The position numbers and the translations under genes were made by a program. Below, piece after piece: positions 23,614-34,003 of a stretch of 64,000 nucleotides of DNA. The DNA lies in assembly GCA_947561395.2 (NCBI GenBank), contig OX387183.1, forward strand, positions 16,419,402 through 16,483,401, in the 5' to 3' direction. The notes below the pieces were generated by a model, which searched no databases, was not told the origin of the DNA, and was given only the letters and a program-made list of their open reading frames with translations. How positions within the stretch are numbered: the first letter of the stretch is position 1; every line of letters begins with the position of its first letter. This stretch comes from Buxus sempervirens. Lineage: Eukaryota > Streptophyta > Magnoliopsida > Buxales > Buxaceae.

Positions 23614-23954
23614 GGCACCCAAAAATGAATTTTCAAAACTTTTTCCAATCTCTTTCAAAAGATTTATGTCCAAGATAGTCATGAATTGCAAGAAACACCA
23701 CCTTATCAACTTTTGCTTTAAAAATTTACTCAAATCTCACTTCATAGTCACGAGTGCTCTGTGAGACGCGAGAAGAGGATCTGCCCTTAAAGTTAGGGAC
23801 TTTTCATCAGATCTTCTAAACAAATTCTTTTTCAAAAATCATGTTGGAGTTCTTGCAGCTCATAATTGAATGGACATGATCTTGAGGAGCACAATTTGCG
23901 GGTCTTTTGCTCTCCGCTGTTAATTGATTCCAATTCCAGCAAAGAGGGGGCAGT

Positions 23955-26374
23955 TGTAAACACCCAAAATTGCACCTCAATATAAGAGAATACTCAAAAG
24001 GGGCTTTAAATGTCTTATTTGAGCATTGACATTTGTCAAAAACTCAAAAACTCTCAAAAGTGGTGCTAACAGTACTGAATGAACGGTTTTTGTAATTTTG
24101 GTCTCAACCGCTCTGTATGTGCGGTTGTAACCGCACACACAGCACGGTTGATATCCATGCTTGTTGCGTGAGCTGCCACGTGGCTTCGCGAAGCTTCGGC
24201 CGTTGAGCCACGTCGACAGCAATCATGACGAGCGTAACTGAATTGAACCGCCCTGTATGTACGGTTTGGTTAATTTGCATAGAAACCGTACGTATAGTGA
24301 CGGTTCTGTTGAAACTGCACTGAGTATACGGTTTTGGCTGTTTCGGGGATTTGCGAAATGGCTCGATCTCTGAGCCTTATTTACGCATATTACCTCTCTC
24401 TCAGGGACTTGAACTCCCCATTTCACCCTCCAAAACTTGCTGAATTACTCCAATTCAAGCCTTGGAGGAGAATTGGAATAATCTAGAAGGCTTTTTGGCC
24501 TACCCTTGGGACTCTTCTACCCCTGGCTTGGCCTATAAATAGAGGGGTCCTCCTCTTGCAAATGGCTGAGAATTTGAAGCATTGAAGCTCTGCTGGAAGA
24601 AGGGAAGCTCTGCTAGATTGTCTACTCAACTACTCGAGCTACTAAAGGTAAAGCTCATTTGGGTTTATTGCTTCCTCTTTACATTCCAACTCCCAACTTC
24701 TACCTTTCTGTAGTGCAAGGCCAGTTTGTAGTTGTTTGCAAGCCCCAAACCCCTTCCAAAGTACCTGGGAATCCTCTCTAGCCGTAAAACGTGAAAAGAG
24801 AGCCTTGGGAAAAGGAAGGTGGAATGGATCCTCTAGGCTTAGAACCCACAAGTGATGAAGAGCATACTGTGTGGTTATTTTGAACCTATGGATGTTTGTT
24901 TTCTGATGTTTTTGCATGTGTTTCTGGAGAAGTTGAGTGAATCCTTGCTCTCAATAGCAATGGATTCCAAACTCCTCCTAGAGAGTTGATTTCCACCTAT
25001 TCACACACTTTTCACCATTTTCATCAAATAGGCTAGATCTAGGATTTCCGCGTTTAATACGGGAAATCTGAGATTATTGGCTTAAAAATGAATCTTAGAA
25101 CTTCCTGAGGGGGTTTTTGCTGATTTTCAAGTGTTTTGGTCGAATTCACTTGCACACATGCACTAGTTTTGGTTTTCTCTTCAAAAACTTCAAAACAGGG
25201 CAGCATCTGTGACCTGTCTTGGAATGCTTATAAATTCATCCTCCGGATGAATTTTTGAGTGATTCCAAAGACATGTGATAGACGGGAAAGCCTACTTCAT
25301 ATCTGGAAAATTTCGTTTACTTTTATGTAGCCAATTTTTTACACCATCTGTTCAAAATTTGTAAGTCAGTTCAGCCCAGATTGCTGAAATCGCCGCTTTG
25401 ATGGTGCACCGTTTGTTCAATTTTAATCCGTTTTGAGTGATTATAATTCCTGAGTTTTCCCTGAGAAGTCTATTTTCATTTTCAACTGGTTTCAGCAGAT
25501 TTTGATCTGTTTTGTGCCTTGGGTGCTCAGTTGACTAAGAGGTGCTCGCTGGCATAGTCCAGAGCTAACCTGTGGTCTTCTAGGCCTGTTCAAGAGAGCA
25601 TACAAGTCACATCCGGATAGAGTTTGGTGTGGGGTTTTTTTTCTTTAGAAATATGGCACCACATACTTCCTCCATACCAATTTTCATGGATTTTTATTTA
25701 GCCAAACTCCACGAATAGGATTTTGAAAATGCCTACTCAACACTTTTTCCAAGTTATAACAGCAGATTTCAGATGTGGATATCTCTCTCATTTTTAATCG
25801 GATTGAGCTGAAATTTTTACTGTATACTCTACTATATAACAGTGTTCAAATGGCTTTCGTTTCATTGGATTTGGATTTAAATTGAGTGAGTTATGGTTAA
25901 TCAAAGTTTTCAAGCTCTTTTGGTCTGATTTCTCCAGATTTGCCTTAGCTTGATTTTTCTTCATTTTTACTTTGATTTCCATTCACTCATGAAGTTTTAG
26001 AAGTGAAGAATCCATGAAGAGAGTCTAAGTTCATTGGACTTCTCATGTGGAATGGTCACACACATCGTGCTTGTTATAAGCACCTCTTTGTTCATTCTCA
26101 TTAGCAAACAATTTTTCAAACATAAGCAAGCATTTGGCAACCGTCTTAGACGGATGAGTGGGGGTGCCTAACACCTTCCCCTGCTCAGAAATAATTCCCC
26201 TTACCTAATCTCTGGATTTTTCCTTATCTTAGAGCTACTTTAGCTCTATTTGGCTTCTATGAACCCTTTGGTGCCCATTCACACCTTAAGATGGATGGTG
26301 GCGACTCTTTACATTTATCGATCCCCGCGTGACGATATCGGAAGTCATCCGAGATGACATTTCCATGTCTCACA
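23955..26374 (+). mobile_element. 3' LTR of element A
   Basis: A purine-rich tract AAAGAGGGGGCAG ends just before TGTAAACACCC at 23955. The LTR ends CATGTCTCACA at 26374, giving 2420 bp. A TATA box (CTATAAATAG) lies at about 24533-24542 and five or more dyad units at 24068-24333. The expected right-hand target duplicate is ACCAC (26375-26379); its partner is off the window. Block similarity to B1 and B2 shows related families. Confidence 0.88.
24068..24333. repeat. CCG-N11-CGG dyad array in element A LTR
   Basis: Units of the AACCG-N11-CGGTT type start at 24068 (degenerate), 24106, 24129, 24246, 24284 (spacer 12) and 24313. The CGG halves of the last three are 39 and 28 bp apart. The array lies 200-450 bp upstream of the TATA box. 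Confidence 0.78.
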
Positions 26375-26535
26375 ACCACCCACCACCACCAACTACCAGC
26401 CACCACCACTTCCCATCACCACCATCTCCCACCACCACCACTAGCCGCCGCCACCATCGCCCGCCAACACCACCACTCACTACCACCCGCCACCACCACC
26501 CACTGCCACCTGGCACCACCGCCCACCACCTCAAC
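26375..26535 (+). repeat. CAC/CCA-rich microsatellite
   Basis: Imperfect CCA/CAC triplet tract abutting the LTR of element A. It produces Pro/His/Thr-rich chance open frames. Confidence 0.85.
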
Positions 26536-26672
26536 GCAACATCTTACTAAAATATATTTTTCTTTTCTTCTCATTTCTCATCTCATCCAAACATCAGAAA
26601 AGGAAAGAAAATCAGTATTTTTCTTTTCTTTTCTCTTCTTTTCTTTTCCTTTTTAATTTTCTTTTTTTTTCT

Positions 26673-26833
26673 CACTACAAAATAGGGGGCTTTTAGCGGC
26701 GGGCTCAAACCGCCACTAAATCAGCAAAGCACGCCACTAAATCTAGCTCATCACGACACATGTCCGCCACTGATTGCTCTATCGCTGAACGTTTCAGCGA
26801 CGGATACAGTGGCGGTCACGCCCGCCGCTAAAG
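26673..26833. mobile_element. CACTA-type DNA transposon terminus
   Basis: Starts CACTACAAAATAGGGGGC, the classic plant CACTA end. Subterminal repeats rich in GGCGG/CCGCC follow, including an inverted pair TTTAGCGGCGGGC (about 26692-26704) and its complement at 26820-26832. No transposase is seen. The other end was not found with confidence; TTTGTAGTG at about 33066-33074 is a weak candidate without matching target duplication. Confidence 0.6.
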
Positions 26834-27072
26834 CCTATTTATTTATTTTTTTCAAAAGACCCCCTACTCATTCCCCCAAGCTTTTATATTTTATTTTAAA
26901 AAACCCCTGCATATTACTAGCCGTAAAGCTGCCCCTGCCCGCCCCCCAACCACCCACCCAGCTGCTCCGGTCCAGCCAGAATTCAATAGAAACAGAAAAA
27001 AAACTTGCATTAATTTATAACTTTCACCTTCCATTACAGCATTAGTACATAGCCAAAACAAAACAAAAAAAA

Positions 27073-27300
27073 AACCTATTTTATGACCATTTGATGGTTC
27101 AAAATCTATCTCCAAACCTACAAAAAATAAATTAAAAACCTATTTCATGATCATTTGATGGTTCAAAATCCATCACCAAATCTTACCCAAAAAAAAACCT
27201 ATTTCATGACCATTTGATGGTACAAAATCCATCTCCAACCCTTACAAAAAATAAAAAATAAAATACCCATGTTTCACGACCATTTGATGCTTCGAAATCC
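27073..27300. repeat. Tandem repeat, about four copies of a 60-bp unit
   Basis: Four copies of a unit with the core CATTTGATGGTTCAAAATC, starting near 27073, 27137, 27196 and 27262. AT-rich and non-coding. Confidence 0.8.
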
Positions 27301-27983
27301 ACAATTTAAACCTTCAAGCTCCACTGCTAAGACAAATCCATACAACTGAAATGAAAATGAATAAATTATTATCATGAATGTGCAGAGGCAACGAATATCA
27401 ATTAGAACTTCTAACAACGATGAAAAACACACAACAAGGATAAATATAAAAAGCTGAAAGAACCTAAATATATTGGAATACTTCCCTGACCAAATCAGAT
27501 CAATTTATTACCATGAGAATGAAGAATTGGTCATTAAATTATGGATGGAGAATCTCCTGCCTTTTCAGGCTGTCTAACATCAACAATAGCACCCAGGCAG
27601 ACCTTCACAGGACCTGCATACCATCCTATTATAGAGGATAGTGTTCATCCTTCCTGAGGCCTTAAGTTGATGGGATTTTTGTCATTTTGTAGTTTTTCTT
27701 CATTTATTTCATTTTTTAAAATTTCTGTTAGAATGCCTCAAGCATTGTTGATGTTTTAAGACTACATAAACTTTTTACATTACTTATTTGCAAATATATT
27801 AGGAGCAAACTGTAAGCACATTGTGCTTCCACCATGTCTGGGGTTTACTGCAGGTCATGAGGTCCATGGTGTGTATCCATTTCAGATTTTATTCCAGTAC
27901 CTTGATTCTTGTTTTAATATGATCCAATTACATCTATTCAAAAAAGAAAGGAGGACAAAAAATGGACTGCGAGCTTTTCTTAC
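27301..27983. other. Anonymous AT-rich sequence
   Basis: No gene recognised. A short exon-like piece on the - strand at about 27555-27630, preceded by a TGCAG acceptor-like site, could be a terminal exon of something, but I cannot name it. Confidence 0.3.
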
Positions 27984-28333
27984 CTGCTATAACAAACATT
28001 CCCTTAGGGCTGAAACATGCATCCAGAGTGGAATTGCTTGAAACTGGCTTGACATTGTATGTGGATAACTAAATCAAGATTAGATGAAAAAAAAAAAACA
28101 CATTAGAAAGCACCATATGCATGCATAAGTCCACCAATTGAAAATATTTTAATCAGATATTGTCCATGAATGTTCCATGCAAAGTCAATTTTAAAAATTC
28201 TGAAAGTGCCAAAAAGCTTACAAGTGTGCCACGGAATGAATCAAGTACATGAACATGCCCATCAGTGGTGGTCGAAAGCATAAGTCTTCCATCATTGCTA
28301 AATCCCACTGCCTCATCCCGGCCAAACCACTCC
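27984..28333 (-). pseudogene. SWD2/WDR82-like WD40 gene fragment (two exons)
   Basis: Two exon-like blocks on the - strand. The first (28222-28333) encodes 37 residues including FSNDGRLML and DGHVHVLDSFRGTL, bounded by TTTTCAG and GTAAGC splice sites. The second (27984-28068) encodes 28 residues including STLDACFSPKGMF, bounded by TTAG and GTAAG. Together they match consecutive exons of plant SWD2-like (S2L/WDR82-type) WD40 proteins, subunits of COMPASS-like histone H3K4 methylation complexes. Only about 65 of some 330 residues are present, and the stretch before FSNDG does not look like the family. It is therefore a fragment with introns kept, not a processed copy. Confidence 0.75.
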
Positions 28334-28562
28334 CTGAAAATGTTTTGAAACCCCACTACAAGTCAGTTCCTGGTAATTGCTTCAATTCAATCAAATTTCA
28401 GTAAAAGAGGTTGCATTTTTAGGCTCAATTTTTTAGGCCTCAAAAGGTTTTTTGAAGGCTTTAGGGCATGTGCTACCATTCTGAGGTGTAAATTTCAAGC
28501 TAATATATCATCAATTAGACTCTCACTTCAGCACCCAAGATCCAGGTGTAAAAATGCCCTTA

Positions 28563-29251
<689 letters not shown>

Positions 29252-29647
29252 CTTCTTGAGAGCTAATCTCTCTAATTTCAAAAGTTCTTCCAGCAATCGA
29301 GCTTTGGTTCGTCGAATCTCCGCATTCAAAGCAACTGCAGAAGCCCTGTTTTTCTCCTTAGATGCAGCCTCTGATTTCTGATTAAATAAAAAATAAATAA
29401 AACAAAGATCAAGACAAAGTGAGTGAATCAGAATAATTAACAACCATGAAACCCTAACCCTAGATCAGTTAAATTAAAGAGAGTGATAGAGCTGGAGAGC
29501 CGCATCGATGTTGGCCTCGATCGAAGCATAAAGACGGGCGAAAGCATCATCGCCGGAGACGTTGAGATCCTTCTACTCGTCAAAGTCGTACTTATCATAC
29601 TTCTTGCAGATCGAATCGACTCGCATTACAATGTCCATCACGCTCAT
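29252..29647 (-). pseudogene. SYP7-type syntaxin (Qc-SNARE) 5' fragment
   Basis: Exon 1 (29492-29647, ATG at 29645-29647) encodes MSVMDIVMRVDSICKKYDKY and, after an in-frame TAG at codon 25, VSGDDAFARLY. Exon 2 (29252-29377) follows an AATCAG acceptor and encodes EKNRASAVALNAEIRRTKARL. This matches the N-terminus of plant SYP71-73 syntaxins, membrane-fusion proteins of the ER and plasma membrane. The donor after exon 1 is CTCTAT rather than GT. The SNARE helix and membrane anchor are absent. With the stop, the lost donor and the truncation it is a pseudogene fragment; the original start region is kept. Confidence 0.85.
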
Positions 29648-30719
29648 ATCTCCCTCTTTTCCTCCACCAACAATCCTTTATTTAGAGTAATCTACTTCGA
29701 TTTCCAACTTCACAATTCAGTGGTGTAAACACCGCGCAATGACGTTTCCGGGGACGGAGACAGCGTCTTCGACAAGAGGAAGACGGCACTCAGAATAATA
29801 AAATAAGAAAGATAACAACTAGAAAATTTCCTACCTTGACAAAAGGCAGACAACTGATTCGCAACAATCAAAACAAAACGAAAAAACTAAAAGAGGGGAA
29901 ACAAGGTTAGAAAAAGGATCAGAGAAATCAGATCTTAGAATTACGGCTTCAAAAGCTTATTGAGCTTCTGAAAGGTATCTGCTCGCCAAGGCCTCAAACC
30001 CTTGATCTCGTCACCAGCAACTACCGCAAGTGAGAGAGATTGAGAGGTGGAGAAGAGAGTTTAGGTCGGTGGAGTGGAACTGATGGAGAGGTCCGCCGCT
30101 ATATCCAATCTTTTTGGTAGTGTCTCCCCAAATCCAAGGCTCCAAACACAGCACAGCCTTAGCGTTGAAAAAAACAGCGGTCATTAAAAAAAAAACTACT
30201 TTTACCACAACCCAACGCGCTCCACACCATGTGTTCCTCCCATCCCTGCCCCTACCTCTTGCCCCAATCCCCTCCCCTTGCCCTTCCTTGACCCCCTTTT
30301 CCTCTAATTGATATAAAGTAATCTTTTTTGCTGGGAACCCTTTTTTTAATCGTGTGAAAAAAGCCAACGTCCTTGTTTGGCCCTAAAAAATCAGATTATA
30401 CACAAATAAAAACCCTAGAATCTTAACCTTAATGGCCTTATATAAAAACAAACATCAAATTGCCAAAATCGAAATTTCTTTTACACATAATTTATAAAGC
30501 AAGAAGAGCTCTCATTTGTTGTCAAGGAATCTCCTTGAAACTCTGATCTCAAATGCATCAGTAACTTTTCCTAGATAATTTAGGCCTTCTCCATCCTGGC
30601 CACCACCCCAAAAGAGATCATTTAGTGAAGCTTCAACAAAACAGTTTACTAGTTAGTTCTTATCTGCTGTGGTAGAGTTTCTTATAGCCGAAATACATTA
30701 TCAGTTAAGCCTCTGTCTT
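29648..30719. other. Upstream flank of the syntaxin fragment, otherwise anonymous
   Basis: May include former 5' UTR and promoter of the syntaxin piece. A short - strand exon-like stretch at about 29942-30020 ends in a stop but matches nothing I know. No other gene seen. Confidence 0.3.
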
Positions 30720-31202
30720 TTTAAATTCCCACGTTTTCTCTCTCCTGGTGAGTTGGTTCGCATGCGAAGTTGGTCCAAACCACACTTAACTCTAGTTTGA
30801 CTTTTCTTTTGTTTTTAATTAATTTAATTTATTTAATTAAAATACCTTACTTTAAATTATCATTTTACCCCCCAAACATTCTCTCTTTTCCTTTATCTTT
30901 TCCCTATTTCATCTTTTATTCTTTATTTTTCCACTTGGAAAATGCGAATTGTACATTTGCCACATGACAGTCTTTTTGCATTTAATTACCATTTTTTCCT
31001 TGGAAGTGTTTTGACCATATCTTCTTCATCCTGACTCTGGGACGTGTTGGAACCATATCAGGATTTCTTATCCATTGGCATAGGGTATGACCATGAATTA
31101 GAACTTGAGCAAACAATCATTTTTCTTCCTTAGGGTTCAGAATTGTCTTTTAGGGTTTCACTTTTTGACTTTTCGGAAGGGTGCAAAAATGGGGTGCTCA
31201 CA
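30720..31202 (-). mobile_element. Tat-type LTR fragment
   Basis: On the - strand it begins TGTGAGCACCCCATTTTTGC at 31202, like the LTR starts of families C and E. Similarity fades leftwards and the left edge is a guess. Confidence 0.5.
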
Positions 31203-31676
31203 GAGGCAGTTTAATACATACCATAGGAATGGCAAATTTAATTAATTAAATATAGTATCCTCATTTTTACATAGAAAAGACAACTATTTATATGAATCGA
31301 TTGATTTAAGTAAAATGCCTCATCTATTGTAAACTTTGGTTTTCCTTTTTAAGATACTCAAAGGAACATTTGAACTGTATTTTATTTCTTTAGATTTACA
31401 TTTATTGAATAATTTTCGATCATTGTTGCATCCTATTTAAAATTTTAGTTCTTAAATTCTAATTTTACTTTGTTACAAAAAGATTTAAGATGCAATTATT
31501 ATGACTGTACTTTTAATTTGGGTTGGCACAAACCCAAACCAAATTCAAGAAGAAGTTTTAGGGTTGGGTTTGGGCTCACCGAGTTTGTGTTTAGGGTGGG
31601 CCAAGGTGTTGGGCCAAGTAATTTTAGATTGGGTTGAGTCTAAACTCATGAAACCCCGGCCAACCCAACCTACTTA
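31203..31676. other. Anonymous AT-rich sequence
   Basis: No gene or repeat recognised beyond a short G/T-rich stretch near 31560-31640. Confidence 0.4.
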
Positions 31677-31862
31677 CAACTCTACACACAACAAACCTCA
31701 AGGTGGTAAACCGATATTTCAAAAACCTCAAGGGGAAAGTGGGATTGTCTGAAACCTCAAGGGGTAATTGTAAGTATCCCATAAAAAATAAGATAATAAC
31801 TTGAAGTTCACCTTTGAAGCTGCCTGCAGGGCAAGTACCTAACAATTAATGCAAGAGTTCTA
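31677..31862 (+). repeat. Dispersed repeat, copy 1 (CCTCAAGG-rich)
   Basis: Contains three spaced copies of AACCTCAAGG and the words GTGGGATTGTCTGAAACC and AAGATAATAA. A second copy in the same orientation lies at 60296-60545. Class unknown. Confidence 0.65.
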
Positions 31863-32909
31863 TATACTAGTGGTGGCACGTGCATACTGCACGTCCTCAA
31901 CCCATAATGTGTTCTTAAACCTAAAACACTATTTTACCTTAATTTATTATTTTGGTTGGACATGAGGATAATTTTTGAAGAAGCTTTTTAATTTACGATG
32001 ACATTAGCATATGCCCTTCTTGTTTTAAGGATGGATAGAAGAGGAGTAATTCCGGATGGGAGAAACAATTAATGATAAATGTAGAATACAAGTTTGAAAG
32101 TGGAAAGACTGGTGATGATGGTTATAGTTTGGCATTCTTTTGGTTGTAGAGGGCAATTCTTGAGGGAAAAAAAAAAAGGAAGGCAAGAATCCGTGGAATA
32201 TTCCCCATAGTTGGCTTTACTAATAGTGTAGATTTTTGTGCGTGAATATTAAATACAATGCAAAACATCGCAAGATCATTATTCAAATTACTAGTTGTTC
32301 AAAGGACTATCCATACGCAAATTCTACCCAACGGGTGAAATCCAAATTACTGAAAGTTAAAAAAACCCCCAACACAAATAATTAGCACATCCACTGGGCG
32401 ATACCATGACACGGTAGAATGCATTGAGTTTGGTTTAGATCCATCACAATGAAGATCCGGTAACTCTTATGCCATCAACATTGGGATTGGGTGAAACAAA
32501 AGCAAGTCTTCATTACGTTCCAGCACTGTCATGATTATAAAAAATAAAAAATAAAAAAATTTGCTCAAACCTTATTGGCAAATTGACATTATAAAATAAG
32601 GCACTTTCCTTAATTTTGTTGAAAGTAGAATACCGTTGGTAACAGTATTTTTACCATTGCCAATAATGGGATGAAATCTTCTGCTATGTCTACCTGAATT
32701 GGCCCCTACTATTGCCGTGAGATGCTGCCATGTGGAGCATCTAACAGTTATGTAATTATTGTTGTTATTTCAAAGAAAATTACAAGCATTAATCTACTAT
32801 GGTAAATGTTCTTAACAATTTATTAACATAAAAAGAATCAATGGTTGTAAATTACCGCCACCTTAAATTTTAAAAAGCACATGTCTGCCATCTAGCACTA
32901 ATGGCAATA
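31863..32909. other. Anonymous AT-rich sequence
   Basis: No gene recognised. Words such as GGCAATAG and TTACCGCC recur towards the right side and around 33100-33200, suggesting a decayed DNA transposon. Confidence 0.3.
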
Positions 32910-33035
32910 AGGAGAGAGATATTTAGAGATAAAGAGAAACAGAGAGCTAGAGAGATATCTATACGCAGAGAGAGCTAGAGACAGAGAAAAGAGAGACAAC
33001 TAGAAAGAGATATAAGAGGGTTAGAAAAGTAGATA
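32910..33035 (+). repeat. GA-rich low-complexity tract
   Basis: Imperfect AGAGA repeats, purine-rich on the + strand. Confidence 0.8.
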
Positions 33036-33343
33036 GTTAATTAGCTACACTACAAAATTTATGACTTTGTAGTGAATTAATTAAGGGCGCGGCTTGTTAC
33101 CACGGTTAATTATTTAGTCATTGGCGGCAATAGTTCCCACCGAAGATATTATATTTTTCATCAGTGTCAGGAACTTTTAATTTTATTGCCGCTACATAAC
33201 TTGTAATACTTTAGATTTTTGCTTAATATCTATAATTAATTTAATCAAACATTTTGGGGAAGTGTGCATTAATCCTGACTATTATTTATTTTAAGAGATG
33301 ATGTGGAGGATTAAGACTTGAAGTTTGACAGAAATCTTAGGTT

Positions 33344-33667
33344 TGTAAACACCCCAAATTGTATGATTTTGGATAAATAATAGAGTAAAGAGATATGTTA
33401 TTAAAAATTTTTAGCTCTTAGCATTGGGTTTGAGATCGATGGCTCATTTGAATCTAAAATCACAAAATAAAAGAGCCAAAATCAACCTGCTGCACAAAGC
33501 CAAATTGTATATGTTGAAATTTTGTTAAACTTTTGACCACAAAATTACACTTTTATTAAGGTGAGATTTCAAGATAATTTTTCACCAAAAATCAAGGTTT
33601 TAGCAATGTTTTGGTATAATTGAATTTTTGAGCTTTCAAAATATGACAAATACCTTAGCATTTTATG
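33344..33667 (+). mobile_element. 5' fragment of a B2-like LTR
   Basis: Begins TGTAAACACCCC and runs parallel to the first 320 bp of LTR B2 (11714-12035), sharing GCATTGGGTTTGAGAT and ATTTCAAGATAATTTTTC. Truncated on the right. Confidence 0.7.
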
Positions 33668-34003
33668 TGATATTTCAATCAATCTTCCCATTATTAAATT
33701 TCATAATCAACTCCTTTTAGATAAATCCTCAATTATCATTACATTTGAATCATAACATCACCGATATCAAGAAAAATTTATGGAAAATCACACTATGATG
33801 ACTAACAATAAATAGGAACATACCTTTAGAATTGATAACTGCAATAAAGAAATGGGGTTAGAATACTCTCAACCTAGATAACCCTATTCAATGGTTCTAT
33901 CCAGCGTATCACTCCCCAAGACCCGCCTAAGGTTTTCCTAAAATCCAAGGGCGCATGAACCAAATGCTTTGATACCAATTGTAACGACCCAACCCAACGA
34001 TGT

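Larger units (their letters stand above)
1..26374 (+). mobile_element. Tat-lineage Ty3/gypsy element A, 5' end outside window
   Basis: Large LTR retrotransposon seen from within its gag-pol to its 3' LTR. Parts in order are protease with G-patch, RT with two RNase H regions, integrase, a long 3' region with two antisense genes, a purine-rich tract just before 23955, and the 3' LTR at 23955-26374. The archaeal-type RNase H, the lack of a chromodomain after the integrase and the antisense genes fit the Tat clade. Two later solo-LTR insertions account for about 10.9 kb, so roughly 15.5 kb of the span is its own. It is a broken fossil: pol lies in about three open stretches and both antisense genes are interrupted. 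Age cannot be read because the 5' LTR is off the window. Confidence 0.88.

Noticed and set aside
26329-26656. His/Pro/Thr-rich open frames
   Set aside because: Translation of the CAC microsatellite.
27823-28041. + strand frame overlapping the SWD2-like exon
   Set aside because: Wrong strand relative to the exon with good family match and splice sites.
33054-33080. CACTACAAA...TTTGTAGTG palindrome as the second end of the CACTA element
   Set aside because: Flanking trinucleotides do not match those at 26670-26672 and the subterminal repeats differ; kept only as a weak candidate.
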